DNA of 64,000 nt from Nocardioides sp. URHA0032 (GTDB lineage: Bacteria; Actinomycetota; Actinomycetes; Propionibacteriales; Nocardioidaceae): NCBI RefSeq assembly GCF_000620645.1, contig NZ_JIAV01000014.1, forward strand, positions 434,001 to 498,000, read 5' to 3'. This document shows, one piece after another, positions 29,119 to 37,908 of this stretch. The notes under the pieces are model-generated. The model was not told where the DNA came from, made no database searches, and was given only the letters and a program-made list of their open reading frames with translations. Position numbers and translations under genes: made by a program. Every line of letters begins with the position of its first letter. Positions within the stretch are counted from its first letter, which is position 1.

Positions 29119-30283
29119 CGGGCGTCCGCGCCGGAGAGGCGGTGAACCGGCTCGGCACCGTCGTCGCCGAGCGCAGGTGGATGTTCTGCAATAGGCCGAT
29201 CGCGAGCATGCCCGCGAACATCGAGCTGCCGCCGTACGACACGAACGGCAGGGGTACGCCGGTGACCGGCATGATCCCCAGGCACATGCCGACGTTCTGG
29301 AACGCCTGGAAGCCGAACCAGCAGGCGATGCCGGCCGCCGCCAGCCGGCCGAAAACGTCGTCACTGTGCGTGGCGATGCGCAGCGCCCGCCAGATCACCA
29401 CCGCGAGCAGCGCGATCAGCACGCCCGCGCCGACCAGGCCGAGCTCCTCGCCGGCGACCGTGAACACGAAGTCCGTGTGCTGCTCCGGGACGAAGCCGGC
29501 GCGGGTCTGCGAGCCGTCGAAGAGTCCCTGGCCGAACAACCCGCCGTTGCCGACCGCGATCCGGGCCTGCTCGACGTTGTAGCCGGCGCCGCGCGGGTCG
29601 AGGTCGGGGTTCGTGAACGCGAGGAACCGGTCCACCTGGTACTGCTTGAGGAACCCCGCGGCCACGGCGGCGGCCGCCGCGGTCACACCGCCGGCCGCGA
29701 GCAGCGCGAGCCACCGGCGCGGCGCGCCCGAGACGGCGAGCACGCCGAACACGGTCGCCGACAGCACCAGCATGGTGCCGAGGTCGGGCTGCAGGATGAT
29801 CAGCGACGCCGGGACCCCGGCGATGGCCAGCATGCCGACGACGTCCCCGAGGACGTGACCGGTGGTGACCGCCCGCTGCCGGCGCACCTCGGCGCGCTCG
29901 GCCACCCACAGCGCCATGCCGATGACGACGGCGAGCTTGGCGAACTCCGAGGGCTGGATCGACATGCCGCCGAGCTGGAGCCAGGAGCGCGAGCCGTTGA
30001 CGGTCGATCCCATGGCCAGCACCAGCACCAGGCCCGCGACCGAGGCGAGGTAGACCAGCGGCGCCATGATCCGCACCCAGCGGTGGTCGGTGGCGATCAC
30101 CAGGACCATGAGCACCAGGCCGATCACGACGTTCACGAGCTGCTTCTTCAGGTACGCCGTGGGGTCGGCGCCGGTGAGGTCCTCGCGGTGGCTGGTCGCC
30201 GACCAGACGAGCAGGCTGCCGAGGGTCACGAGCGCCAGCACGGCGATCAGCAGGATCCAGTCCACGCGTGGTGTGCGGAGCAC
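29108..30283 (-). CDS. rodA: RodA peptidoglycan glycosyltransferase
   Basis: SEDS-family polymerase of 391 aa with about 10 membrane segments, polymerising lipid II during cell elongation with its partner PBP2. The segments 'MSIQPSEFAKLAVVIGMAL' and 'LPFVSYGGSSMFAGMLAIGL' are SEDS hallmarks. The start is GTG 30283, 1 nt after the mrdA stop. It is the last gene of the mreB-mreC-mreD-mrdA-rodA elongasome operon. Confidence 0.95.
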   Translation of the reverse strand: MLRTPRVDWILLIAVLALVTLGSLLVWSATSHREDLTGADPTAYLKKQLVNVVIGLVLMVLVIATDHRWVRIMAPLVYLASVAGLVLVLAMGSTVNGSRSWLQLGGMSIQPSEFAKLAVVIGMALWVAERAEVRRQRAVTTGHVLGDVVGMLAIAGVPASLIILQPDLGTMLVLSATVFGVLAVSGAPRRWLALLAAGGVTAAAAAVAAGFLKQYQVDRFLAFTNPDLDPRGAGYNVEQARIAVGNGGLFGQGLFDGSQTRAGFVPEQHTDFVFTVAGEELGLVGAGVLIALLAVVIWRALRIATHSDDVFGRLAAAGIACWFGFQAFQNVGMCLGIMPVTGVPLPFVSYGGSSMFAGMLAIGLLQNIHLRSATTVPSRFTASPARTPVRA

Positions 30284-30284
30284 C

Positions 30285-32363
30285 TCAGTCCCCCTTCTCG
30301 TCGCGGGCCGGCGGCAGGATGCTGCCGTCCTTCATGAAGACCGGGAGCCCGGCCGGGGGCGTGGTCCCGGGGATCGCGGCCTTCGCGGGGTCGACGGTCA
30401 TGCCGTCGATGCCGTAGAGCGTCTCCCAGATCTTGCGGACCGCGGGGCCGGAGGTGCCGGAACCCGTGCCCGCCTGGCTGACCATCATGATCACGACGTA
30501 GTTCTCGTCGTACGACGCGACCCACGACGTCGACTGCTTCCCGTAGACCTCGGCCGACCCGGTCTTCCCGCGGATGTGCACCCGGTCGAGCGGGAACCCG
30601 CCGAACTTCCACGCCAGGGTGCCGACCTTCGGCGTGCCCTGCAGCGCGGTGTCGACGTAGTGGATGCTGGCCGGCGAGGCGTCGACCTTGCCGACCGCCT
30701 TGGGGTCGAAGCGCTTGAGCACCGTGCCGTCGGGGCTCACGATCGCCTTCGCGACCCGCGGCGCGTACAGGGTGCCGCCGTTCGACAGCGCGGCGTACGC
30801 GCGCGCCAGCTGGAGCGGCGTGACCATGGTGTCGCCCTGGCCGATGGCGAAGTTCACGGCGTCACCGGCGCGGTAGTAGCTGCCCTCGAGGCAGAACTCG
30901 TGCGCGAACAGCTTGAGGAACGGCGACTTCGCGGTGCCCTTCTCGTCCATCGTGCAGTAGTAGTGCTTCATCGCCTTCCAGTAGGCGAGCTTCCAGTGCC
31001 GGTCGGCGATCCGCCCGCTCGCCTCGCCGGGGATGTCCGCGCCGGTCTCGCTGCCGAAGCCGAAGTTCTTGGCCTCCTGGACCAGCGGGTCCTTGGCGTC
31101 GACGTCCTGCGGGTCCGAGCCGTACCGCTGCCAGAAGTGCAGGCCGACCCGGTAGAAGAAGGTGTCGCAGGACAGCTGCAGCGCCTGGGCGAACGTGATC
31201 GGGCCGTACGACGCCGACTCGTAGTTCTTGAACCAGCGGTTGCCGACCTGGAGGCCGGACGAGCAGTCCAGGCGCGTGTCCGGGGAGAAGCCGTTGTTGA
31301 GCGCACCGACGGTCATGATCGGCTTCCACGTCGAGCCGGGGGCGAACTGCCCCTGGGTGGCGCGGCCGAGCAACGGGTTGCCGGCCTTGGCGGAGTACAG
31401 CCGCGCGAGCTGCTTCCTGGTGATGCCGCCGACCCAGACGCCGGGGTCGTACGTCGGCTGGCTGGCCATCGCCACGATCCGGCCGGTCTTCGCCTCCATC
31501 ACGACGACCGCACCCGAGTCGGCCACGTAGTTCTTGTGGGTCACCGGGTCGTAGGTCTGCCGGGCGGTCCGGATCGTCTGCTCGAGCTGCTTCTCGACCA
31601 CGCCCTGCACCTTGGCGTCGATCGTGGTCACCAGCGTGTCGCCGGGCTGGCCCGCGACCTCGCTGTCGTCGCCGAGCACCCGGCCCATCGAGTCGACGGC
31701 GACGCTGCGGTAGCCGGGCATGCCGCGCAGCCAGCGGTCGTACTCCTTCTCGACGCCGGCCCGGCCGACCACGGACGCGCCGTTCACCGAGCGGTCGCCG
31801 TCCTTCTGGGCGCGGTCGTACTCGTCCTCGGTGACCGGGCTCAGGTAGCCGAGCACGTGCGCGAGGTTCACGCCGTACGGCTGGGGGTAGGCACGGACGC
31901 TCTGCTGCTCGGCGAGCACGCCCGGGTAGTCCTCGGGCTGCTCCAGGATGCGCAGCGCGACCTCCTGCTCGACGTCCGTCGCGACCGGGACCGGCTGGTA
32001 CGGCGAGCCGTTCCAGGTGTCCAGGTCGTGGTGGAGCGACTTCACGGGCTCACCGACGGCCCCGGCGACCCGGCCGAGCAGCACCTCCTGCTGGTGGTCG
32101 GTCATCTTGCCGAGCATCGTCGTGTCGACCGAGACGACCCACGAGAGCCGGTTCGCGACCAGCGGGCGACCCATGTCGTCCACGATCAGGCCGCGCTGCG
32201 GCTGGACGACGATGTCGCGCACCGACTGGGAGGCGGCCTGGGCGTGGTACTCGTCGCCGCTGACGACCTGGAGGTAGTAGAGGCGCGCGAACAGGGTCGC
32301 GAACAGCGAGAACACCAGCGCCTGGACGACGACCAGCCGCAGCCGGCCGGAACGAGTGGCCAT
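30285..32363 (-). CDS. mrdA: Penicillin-binding protein 2 (elongation transpeptidase)
   Basis: Class B PBP of 692 aa that cross-links new wall in elongation. It has one N-terminal membrane anchor (about 8-30) and a dimerisation domain. The transpeptidase domain holds the active-site Ser344 (STWK), 'SCD' at 398-400 in the SxN position, as usual for PBP2, and 'KTG' at 600-602. It lies between mreD and rodA with almost no spacing. Confidence 0.96.
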   Translation of the reverse strand: MATRSGRLRLVVVQALVFSLFATLFARLYYLQVVSGDEYHAQAASQSVRDIVVQPQRGLIVDDMGRPLVANRLSWVVSVDTTMLGKMTDHQQEVLLGRVAGAVGEPVKSLHHDLDTWNGSPYQPVPVATDVEQEVALRILEQPEDYPGVLAEQQSVRAYPQPYGVNLAHVLGYLSPVTEDEYDRAQKDGDRSVNGASVVGRAGVEKEYDRWLRGMPGYRSVAVDSMGRVLGDDSEVAGQPGDTLVTTIDAKVQGVVEKQLEQTIRTARQTYDPVTHKNYVADSGAVVVMEAKTGRIVAMASQPTYDPGVWVGGITRKQLARLYSAKAGNPLLGRATQGQFAPGSTWKPIMTVGALNNGFSPDTRLDCSSGLQVGNRWFKNYESASYGPITFAQALQLSCDTFFYRVGLHFWQRYGSDPQDVDAKDPLVQEAKNFGFGSETGADIPGEASGRIADRHWKLAYWKAMKHYYCTMDEKGTAKSPFLKLFAHEFCLEGSYYRAGDAVNFAIGQGDTMVTPLQLARAYAALSNGGTLYAPRVAKAIVSPDGTVLKRFDPKAVGKVDASPASIHYVDTALQGTPKVGTLAWKFGGFPLDRVHIRGKTGSAEVYGKQSTSWVASYDENYVVIMMVSQAGTGSGTSGPAVRKIWETLYGIDGMTVDPAKAAIPGTTPPAGLPVFMKDGSILPPARDEKGD

Positions 32364-32369
32364 CGGCAG

Positions 32370-32897
32370 TCAGCCGTTCATGTGGGCGAGGGCGGGTTCG
32401 AGGCGGCGGAACAGCGCCATCACCGGCGGCAGCACGAGCGGCGTCAGCAGCAGGTCCCACAGCAGCGCGCCCACGATCACCTCGAGCAGCTCCGGGATCG
32501 CGATCGGGTCGCCGAGGACGACGCCGGACAGCGCGAACACCGAGGTGCCGACGAACGACGACGCGGCGACGGTCGCCAGCACGGTGCCGCTCGCGGGTCG
32601 GGAGTCCCCGCGGCTCCCCTGGCGGACCTGGCCGGCGACGTACCCGACCACCACCAGCGCGAGCGCCCAGCGCCCGGCCAGGTGGTCGGCCGGAGGCGCG
32701 AGATCGAGGGCGACGCCGGCCGCGAAGCCGAGCACCATCGCGAACTGCGGCCCGCGGGTGAGTGCGGCACCGACGACCACGAGCAGGCAGAGGTTCGGGA
32801 CGACGCCGTGCCAGGCCAGGTGCGGGAACAGCGACACCTGGAGCACCAGCGCGAACGAGACGATCGCGAAGGCGACGAGCGCGCGGAGCCAGGTCAT
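32370..32897 (-). CDS. mreD: Rod shape-determining protein MreD
   Basis: Membrane protein of 175 aa with about five segments, weakly conserved in sequence but identified by size, topology and its place between mreC and mrdA. It is part of the elongasome, where it bridges MreC and the wall enzymes. ATG 32897 follows mreC after 10 nt. Confidence 0.9.
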   Translation of the reverse strand: MTWLRALVAFAIVSFALVLQVSLFPHLAWHGVVPNLCLLVVVGAALTRGPQFAMVLGFAAGVALDLAPPADHLAGRWALALVVVGYVAGQVRQGSRGDSRPASGTVLATVAASSFVGTSVFALSGVVLGDPIAIPELLEVIVGALLWDLLLTPLVLPPVMALFRRLEPALAHMNG

Positions 32898-32907
32898 CGG
32901 GGCCTCC

Positions 32908-33807
32908 TCATCGCAGCGTCCCGTTCGCCTCGATGACGGCGCGGTCGCTCGCCGTACCGGACGGGACGACGACGCCGACCAGGTCGAGCGCGCCGAAGTC
33001 GACGTACGGGTCGATCACCGCGCGCTGCGTGGTCTCACGGACGCTGCTGTAGACGTGGGTGACCTTGCCGATCGGCACGCCCGAGACATAGGGGCCGCCG
33101 GCCTCGCTGCCCCAGGTGACGACCGCGTCGCCCTCGGACGGTACGGCGGTCTGGTCGACGAGCTCGAGGTCGAGGCGGCCGTCAGTGCCCAGCGCCCCGC
33201 GGCCGTGCAGCAGCCCGACCTGCATGCTGCGACCGACCCGGGCGCCGACCACGGAGTTGGCGTCGACGATCAGCAGCACGGTCGCGGTGGTGTGGGTGAC
33301 GCGCAGGACCCGGCCGACCAGGCCGTCGTTGTCGAGCACGGTGAGGTCGGGGCGGATGCCGGCGTCGGAGCCCGCGTCGATGGTGACGGTGCGTGAGAAC
33401 GACTGCGACGAGCCCATGCCGACCACGCGGGCCGGGACGAGGGAGGTGCCGAGGCTCCGGGCGGCCGCGGTGAGGCCGTCGTACTCCTCGAGGCGGTTCT
33501 TGTCGTAGTCGTGGGTGGCGAGGTCGGACTTCAGCCGGGAGTTCTCGGCCTGCAGCGCGATCAGGTCCTGCTGCATGTCGTCCTTGGACCGGAACCAGTG
33601 CGGGACGGCGGTGAACGGGCGGACCGCGGTCGCGGTGGCGACCTCGACCGGGCCGAAGACCTCGCCGGCCGCGCGGCGGGCGGAGTCGACCGGGCCGCCG
33701 GCGGTGGAGTCGAGCGTCATCAGGCAGAACGACGCGAGGACCAGGGCCACCAGCAGGGCGACCGGGGACTTCGGCCCCTCCGGGCCGCGCCAGCGACGTT
33801 CCCTCAT
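32908..33807 (-). CDS. mreC: Rod shape-determining protein MreC
   Basis: Bitopic scaffold of the elongasome, 299 aa: a short cytoplasmic part, a membrane segment near 15-35, a coiled coil ('DDMQQDLIALQAENSRLKSD', near 75-95) and a C-terminal beta domain. ATG 33807 overlaps the mreB stop by 4 nt (ATGA), so the longer frame, which runs antiparallel through mreB codons, is rejected. Confidence 0.94.
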   Translation of the reverse strand: MRERRWRGPEGPKSPVALLVALVLASFCLMTLDSTAGGPVDSARRAAGEVFGPVEVATATAVRPFTAVPHWFRSKDDMQQDLIALQAENSRLKSDLATHDYDKNRLEEYDGLTAAARSLGTSLVPARVVGMGSSQSFSRTVTIDAGSDAGIRPDLTVLDNDGLVGRVLRVTHTTATVLLIVDANSVVGARVGRSMQVGLLHGRGALGTDGRLDLELVDQTAVPSEGDAVVTWGSEAGGPYVSGVPIGKVTHVYSSVRETTQRAVIDPYVDFGALDLVGVVVPSGTASDRAVIEANGTLR

Positions 33808-34835
33808 CCGGCGCGCCTCTGGTCGCTGACCAGGACCTGCTGCAGCGCCTCGAACTCCTCGACGCACTTGCCGGCGCCGAGCGCGACGGAGGTGAGCGGG
33901 TCCTCGGCGACGTGCACGGGCATGCCGGTCTCGTGGCGCAGCCGCTCGTCGAGGCCGCGGAGCAGGGCGCCGCCCCCGGTGAGCACGATGCCGCGGTCCA
34001 TGATGTCGCCGGCCAGCTCGGGCGGCGTCTGGTCGAGGGTCGCGCGGACCGCGTCCACGATCGCGTGCAGCGGCTCCTCGATCGCCTGGCGGATCTCGGC
34101 GCTGGAGACCACCACGGTGCGGGGCAGGCCGGTGACCATGTCGCGGCCGCGGATCTCCGCCTCCGGCTCGTCGAGCGTCGGGAACGCCGAGCCGAGGGTC
34201 ATCTTGACCTCCTCGGCGGTGCGCTCGCCGAGCATCAGGGAGTGCTCCTTCTTCATCCACGCGACGATCGCCTGGTCGAGCTCGTCCCCCGCGGTGCGCA
34301 CCGACAGGCTCGTGACGATGCCGCCGAGCGAGATGACCGCGACCTCCGTCGTACCGCCACCGACGTCGACGACCATGTTCCCGGTGGCCTGGTGGACGGG
34401 CAGCCCCGCCCCGATCGCGGCGGCCATCGGCTCCTCCACGATGTAGACCCGGCGGGCGCCCGCCTGGTAGCCGGCCTCCTTGACCGCCCGCTGCTCGACC
34501 GCGGTGATGCCGCTCGGGACGCAGATGACCATCCGGGGCTTGGCGAAGTAGCGGCGGCGGTGCACCTGCTGGATGAAGTACCGGAGCATCTGCTCGGTGG
34601 CGTCGAAGTCGGCGATCACGCCGTCCTGGAGCGGCCGGATCGCGGTGATGTTGTCCGGCGTACGGCCGATCATCCGCTTGGCCTCGTGCCCCACCGCGAG
34701 GATCTCGCCGGTGGTGGCGTTCAGCGCGACGACGCTGGGCTCGTCCAGCAGCACGCCCCTGCCGCGGACGTACACCAGTGTGTTGGCGGTCCCGAGGTCC
34801 ACGGCCATGTCGCGGCCGATGAAGCTGTTCGCCAT
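33804..34835 (-). CDS. mreB: Actin-like cell-shape protein MreB
   Basis: Filament-forming ATPase of 343 aa that positions wall synthesis. The phosphate-binding loops 'DLGTANTLVY' and 'VVDVGGGTTEVAV' and the adenosine motif 'LTGGGALLRGLDERL' are intact. ATG 34835 gives the standard 'MANSFIGRDMAVDLG' start. It is the first gene of the elongasome operon, with its promoter in the 199-bp gap to ndk that also carries the palindromic repeats at 34970-35034. Confidence 0.97.
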   Translation of the reverse strand: MANSFIGRDMAVDLGTANTLVYVRGRGVLLDEPSVVALNATTGEILAVGHEAKRMIGRTPDNITAIRPLQDGVIADFDATEQMLRYFIQQVHRRRYFAKPRMVICVPSGITAVEQRAVKEAGYQAGARRVYIVEEPMAAAIGAGLPVHQATGNMVVDVGGGTTEVAVISLGGIVTSLSVRTAGDELDQAIVAWMKKEHSLMLGERTAEEVKMTLGSAFPTLDEPEAEIRGRDMVTGLPRTVVVSSAEIRQAIEEPLHAIVDAVRATLDQTPPELAGDIMDRGIVLTGGGALLRGLDERLRHETGMPVHVAEDPLTSVALGAGKCVEEFEALQQVLVSDQRRAG

Positions 34836-34969
34836 GCGTCGCCCTGTCGCTGGAGGCACCAGTGGTGCAGGTGGGGAAGAAGTGACAACAGGCTACGAAG
34901 GGACGCCGCGTGCGGCGGGGAGGACACGCGGCCCGACCAGCACATTCGGGGCGCGCAGAACGCCGACCC

Positions 34970-35034
34970 GGCGCAGTCTCAGCTGAGACTGCGCCGACTC
35001 GGCGTCAACTCAGCTGAGACGGCGCCGACTCGGC
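34970..35034. repeat. Palindromic repeat cluster between ndk and mreB
   Basis: A perfect 26-bp palindrome (34970-34995, arm GGCGCAGTCTCAG) is followed by a partial copy. The 26-nt unit starting CTCAGCTGAGAC occurs at 34978-35003 and 35009-35034 with one mismatch and a 31-bp offset. The second copy ends directly at the ndk stop codon. It probably serves as ndk terminator; it also resembles a dispersed intergenic palindromic element. Confidence 0.7.
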
Positions 35035-35442
35035 TCAGGCGGCGGGGAACCAGAGGGCGATCTCGCGGTCGGCGGATTCCGGTGAGTCGGAGGCGTGCAC
35101 CAGGTTCTCGCGGTTGGAGAGGGAGTAGTCGCCACGGATCGTGCCGGCCGGGGCCTGGCGGCCGTCGGTCGGGCCGATCAGCGTGCGGACGACCGGCACC
35201 GCCTCCTCACCCTCGACGACGACGGCCACGAGCGGGCCGCTGGTGATGAACGTGCGCAGCGGCGGGTAGAAGTCGCGGTCCAGGTGCTCGGCGTAGTGGG
35301 CGTCGGCCTGCTCGCCGTTGATCGTGCGCAGCTCGAGCTCGACGAGGGACAGGCCCTTGGCCTCGAACCGGCCCAGGATCTGGCCGACCAGCCCACGGCG
35401 GACGGCGTCGGGCTTGAGCAGGACGAGCGTGCGCTGGGTCAT
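35035..35442 (-). CDS. ndk: Nucleoside diphosphate kinase
   Basis: Enzyme of 135 aa balancing nucleoside triphosphates through a phosphohistidine. 'TLVLLKPDAVRRGLVG' opens it, and the active His is in 'NLVHASDSPESADREI'. ATG 35442 is preceded by TAGTCT with 7 nt spacing, indicating a leaderless transcript; the longer frame upstream is not conserved. Confidence 0.97.
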   Translation of the reverse strand: MTQRTLVLLKPDAVRRGLVGQILGRFEAKGLSLVELELRTINGEQADAHYAEHLDRDFYPPLRTFITSGPLVAVVVEGEEAVPVVRTLIGPTDGRQAPAGTIRGDYSLSNRENLVHASDSPESADREIALWFPAA

Positions 35443-35449
35443 GGCGGGG

Positions 35450-35455
35450 AGACTA
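35450..35455 (-). promoter_or_regulatory. -10 element of ndk, leaderless start
   Basis: Minus-strand TAGTCT, 7 nt, ATG 35442. Its TAG doubles as the stop codon of the upstream PNPOx-family gene, so part of the hexamer is constrained by coding. Confidence 0.45.
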
Positions 35456-36124
35456 CAGAGACGCGGTCCGCGCGAGCACGTCGGCCGGGACCGGCCCGAC
35501 CGCGTCCTCGTCGGGGACCGGCGAGTCCGCGACCCGGCGCAGCGGGATGTGCCCGCCCCAGAGCCCGGCCGCGAGGTCCTCGGGCTCGTCGCCCGGTCCC
35601 CCACCCCGGGACTTCATCGACGCCTCGTGCAGGGGTACGGCGAGCACCGCGGTCGCCGCGAGCTCCTTGCGGGTGCTCGGCCGCAGGGTGGCCGCGCGGC
35701 CCGGGACCATGTGGTCGACCATCAGGTCGAGCGCGTGCTGCCGCTCGTCGGGGTCGTCGACGACCCGGGCCGGCCCGATCACGACCGCCGAGCGGTAGTT
35801 CATCGAGTGGTGGAACGCCGACCGCCCGGCGACCAGCCCGTCCAGCTCGGTCACCGTCACGCACACGGTGGTGTCGGCGGCGGCCGCCAGCCAGCCGGCC
35901 GCGACCGAGCCGTGCACGTAGAGCGTGCCGTCGGCGTCCGGCCCGTCCGGGTCGACGGCGAACGCCGTCGGCAGCACCAGCGGGTGCCCGCCCACGACCA
36001 CCCCTAGGTGCGCGACCAGCGCGTCCTCGAGGAGCCCGTGCAGCACCTCCCGATCCTCGACCATCCGGTTGCGGCCGCGGCCGATGGTCGTGCGGGGCGT
36101 CGGGGACAGCGGTGTCGTCGTCAC
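35453..36124 (-). CDS. Pyridoxamine 5'-phosphate oxidase-family protein
   Basis: Protein of 223 aa with the split-barrel FMN-binding fold ('LVAHLGVVVGGHPLVLPTAF', 'LYVHGSVAAGWL', 'FHHSMNYRSAVVIGPARVV'). It is divergent from a MocR/PdxR-type regulator with an elaborate dyad between them, a pairing that points to vitamin B6 or flavin-linked metabolism. The start is GTG 36124. Whether it oxidises PNP/PMP or another substrate is not visible. Confidence 0.82.
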   Translation of the reverse strand: MTTTPLSPTPRTTIGRGRNRMVEDREVLHGLLEDALVAHLGVVVGGHPLVLPTAFAVDPDGPDADGTLYVHGSVAAGWLAAAADTTVCVTVTELDGLVAGRSAFHHSMNYRSAVVIGPARVVDDPDERQHALDLMVDHMVPGRAATLRPSTRKELAATAVLAVPLHEASMKSRGGGPGDEPEDLAAGLWGGHIPLRRVADSPVPDEDAVGPVPADVLARTASL

Positions 36125-36131
36125 ACCGGCT

Positions 36132-36137
36132 AGCCTG
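36132..36137 (-). promoter_or_regulatory. -10 element of PNPOx-family gene, leaderless start
   Basis: Minus-strand CAGGCT, 7 nt, GTG 36124. It overlaps the left arm of the dyad at 36134-36187. Confidence 0.35.
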
Positions 36138-36187
36138 TCGGAGAAGTGGCCTGCACGCACGGGCCAATCCGACGCCAGTTCGACAGG
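36134..36187. promoter_or_regulatory. Nested inverted repeats between PNPOx and MocR genes
   Basis: Outer arms CCTGTCG/CGACAGG (36134-36140, 36181-36187), middle arms TCGGA/TCCGA (36138-36142, 36168-36172) and inner arms TGGCC/GGCCA (36147-36151, 36162-36166). It is the likely binding region for the adjacent MocR-type regulator. Confidence 0.45.
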
Positions 36188-36195
36188 ACAATCTC

Positions 36196-37539
36196 GTGAG
36201 CAGCACCCTCCCGGTGACCCTCGACCGCACCGCCGGCGGGTCGCTCGGCGTCCAGCTGTCGGGCCGGATCCGGGACCTGGTGGTGGCCGGCACGCTCGCC
36301 CGCGGCGACCGACTGCCGAGCAGCCGCGCACTGGCCGCTGAGCTCGGGGTGAGCCGCTCGGTCACCGAGCAGGCCTACGAGCAGCTGCTCGCGGAGGGCT
36401 GGCTCGAGGCCCGGCGCGGCTCCGGCACCTTCGTCACCGCGACCGGTGCTGCGCGGGCCGCCCTACCCCGTCGGCCCACGGCACCGGCGACGGCGGGGCT
36501 GGTCCGCCTCGACGCCGGCACGCCGTGGATCGACCCGCGGCACGCCGCCGGCTGGCGGCGGGCCTGGCGCGAGGTGTCGACCGCCCCGCCGCCTCGCGGG
36601 TACGACGACCCGCGCGGGCTCCCCGAGCTCCGCGCCCTGCTGGCGGACCGGCTCGGCCGCAGCCGCGGCGTCCTCCTGGACCCCGACGAGCTGGTCGTCA
36701 CGAACGGCACCACCGACGGGCTGCGGCACCTGCTCACCGCGCTGCCGCACGGTCCGGTGGCGATCGAGGATCCCGGCTACCGCGCCGCGGTCGAGACCGT
36801 CGCCGGGCTCGGCCGCACGGTGCTCGACCTCCCGGCGCTCGCCCCGGTCACCGACCTCACCGGCGTCGTGGCGTGCTACGTCACACCGGCCCACCAGCAC
36901 CCGCTCGGCCGGGTGCTCCCGGGCCCGGAGCGGGTCGCGCTGCTGGACGCCGCCCGGGCCGCGGACGCGGTGGTGGTCGAGGACGACTACGACTCGGAGT
37001 TCCGGTACGACGTCGCGCCGGTGCCCGCCCTCGCCAGCCTGGACCGGGGACGGGTCGCCTACCTCGGCACCGCGGCGAAGTCCGTCGCCCCGTCCCTGCG
37101 CCTCGGCTGGCTGGTCCCCCCGCCCGACCTGCTCGACCGCATCAACGCCCGCCGCCTGGTCACCCACGAGGGCGCGCCGTGGCCGGTGCAGCGGGCGTTC
37201 CTGGCCCTGCTGCGCGACGGGTACGTCGACAAGGTCGTGCGCACCGCCCGCCGCGTGTACGCCGAGCGTGCCCCGCGGGTCGCCGCCGCGCTCTCGCCGT
37301 ACGCGACCCCGGGCGGGCCGGTGGCCGGCATGTACTCGACCTGGCTGCTGTCCCAGGCCGACGCGCTCCGCGCTCGCGACGCGGCCCGGAGGGCCGGGTT
37401 CGAGCTGAACCTGCTCTCCGGCTACTGCCGCACCGCGACGCTCACCGGGCTGGTGCTCGGGTTCGGCGGGGTCACCGACGACGAGCTCGACCGGGCGCTC
37501 GCGGCCCTGACCTCAGCCCTCGGTCGGTCCCGGGGGTGA
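36196..37539 (+). CDS. MocR/PdxR-type GntR-family regulator with aminotransferase domain
   Basis: Regulator of 447 aa: an N-terminal GntR winged helix ('LPSSRALAAELGVSRSVTEQ', residues 30-80) fused to a fold-type I aminotransferase domain with a candidate PLP lysine in 'LGTAAKSVAPSLRLGWL'. Such proteins sense PLP and control B6 synthesis or GABA and other amino compound genes. It is divergent from a PNPOx-family gene. GTG 36196 has an AGGA site. The 3' end overlaps the DUF4233 gene by 27 bp. Confidence 0.9.
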   Translation: MSSTLPVTLDRTAGGSLGVQLSGRIRDLVVAGTLARGDRLPSSRALAAELGVSRSVTEQAYEQLLAEGWLEARRGSGTFVTATGAARAALPRRPTAPATAGLVRLDAGTPWIDPRHAAGWRRAWREVSTAPPPRGYDDPRGLPELRALLADRLGRSRGVLLDPDELVVTNGTTDGLRHLLTALPHGPVAIEDPGYRAAVETVAGLGRTVLDLPALAPVTDLTGVVACYVTPAHQHPLGRVLPGPERVALLDAARAADAVVVEDDYDSEFRYDVAPVPALASLDRGRVAYLGTAAKSVAPSLRLGWLVPPPDLLDRINARRLVTHEGAPWPVQRAFLALLRDGYVDKVVRTARRVYAERAPRVAAALSPYATPGGPVAGMYSTWLLSQADALRARDAARRAGFELNLLSGYCRTATLTGLVLGFGGVTDDELDRALAALTSALGRSRG

Positions 37540-37908
37540 CGGCGCGGCGTCGTACGCCGCGAACGCCGCGGCGCGCTCCCGCTCGATCTTCCTCCCGAGG
37601 AAGTAGGCCGAACCCCACAGCAGCGCGAAGATCCCGCCGAGGACGAACATCAGCGGGATCACGAAGCCGAGGCCGATCGCGGCGCCCTGGATCACCCAGC
37701 CGAGGCTGTAGGCCCACTCCGCCCGCAGCAGGCCGGCGAGCACCAGGCACGCGACGCACAGGCCGAGCCCGACCCACAGAGCCGTCGAGGTGTCGACGCC
37801 GGACACGCTGATCATCACCGGCGTCGTGAGGCCGAGGGTGATCGCCTCGAGGCTGAGCACGGCGGCACACATGCCCCGCCGCGGCGACCGGGTCCGCTCG
37901 TCGGTCAC
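37513..37908 (-). CDS. DUF4233 membrane protein
   Basis: Protein of 131 aa with four predicted membrane segments. The family follows folC in most actinobacteria, as here, with a 4-nt ATGA overlap. The function is unknown. A charged C-terminal tail ends the protein. Confidence 0.85.
   Translation of the reverse strand: MTDERTRSPRRGMCAAVLSLEAITLGLTTPVMISVSGVDTSTALWVGLGLCVACLVLAGLLRAEWAYSLGWVIQGAAIGLGFVIPLMFVLGGIFALLWGSAYFLGRKIERERAAAFAAYDAAPSPPGPTEG

Noticed and set aside
26323..29364. 1013-codon fusion frame extending the MFS gene upstream
   Set aside because: The extra N-terminal part is antisense to the Ca2+/H+ antiporter and has no recognisable domain; ATG 27948 gives the normal DHA2 start.
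30066..32936. 956-codon plus-strand frame antisense to mrdA and mreD
   Set aside because: It is a shadow of high-GC codon bias opposite a gene with all PBP2 motifs.
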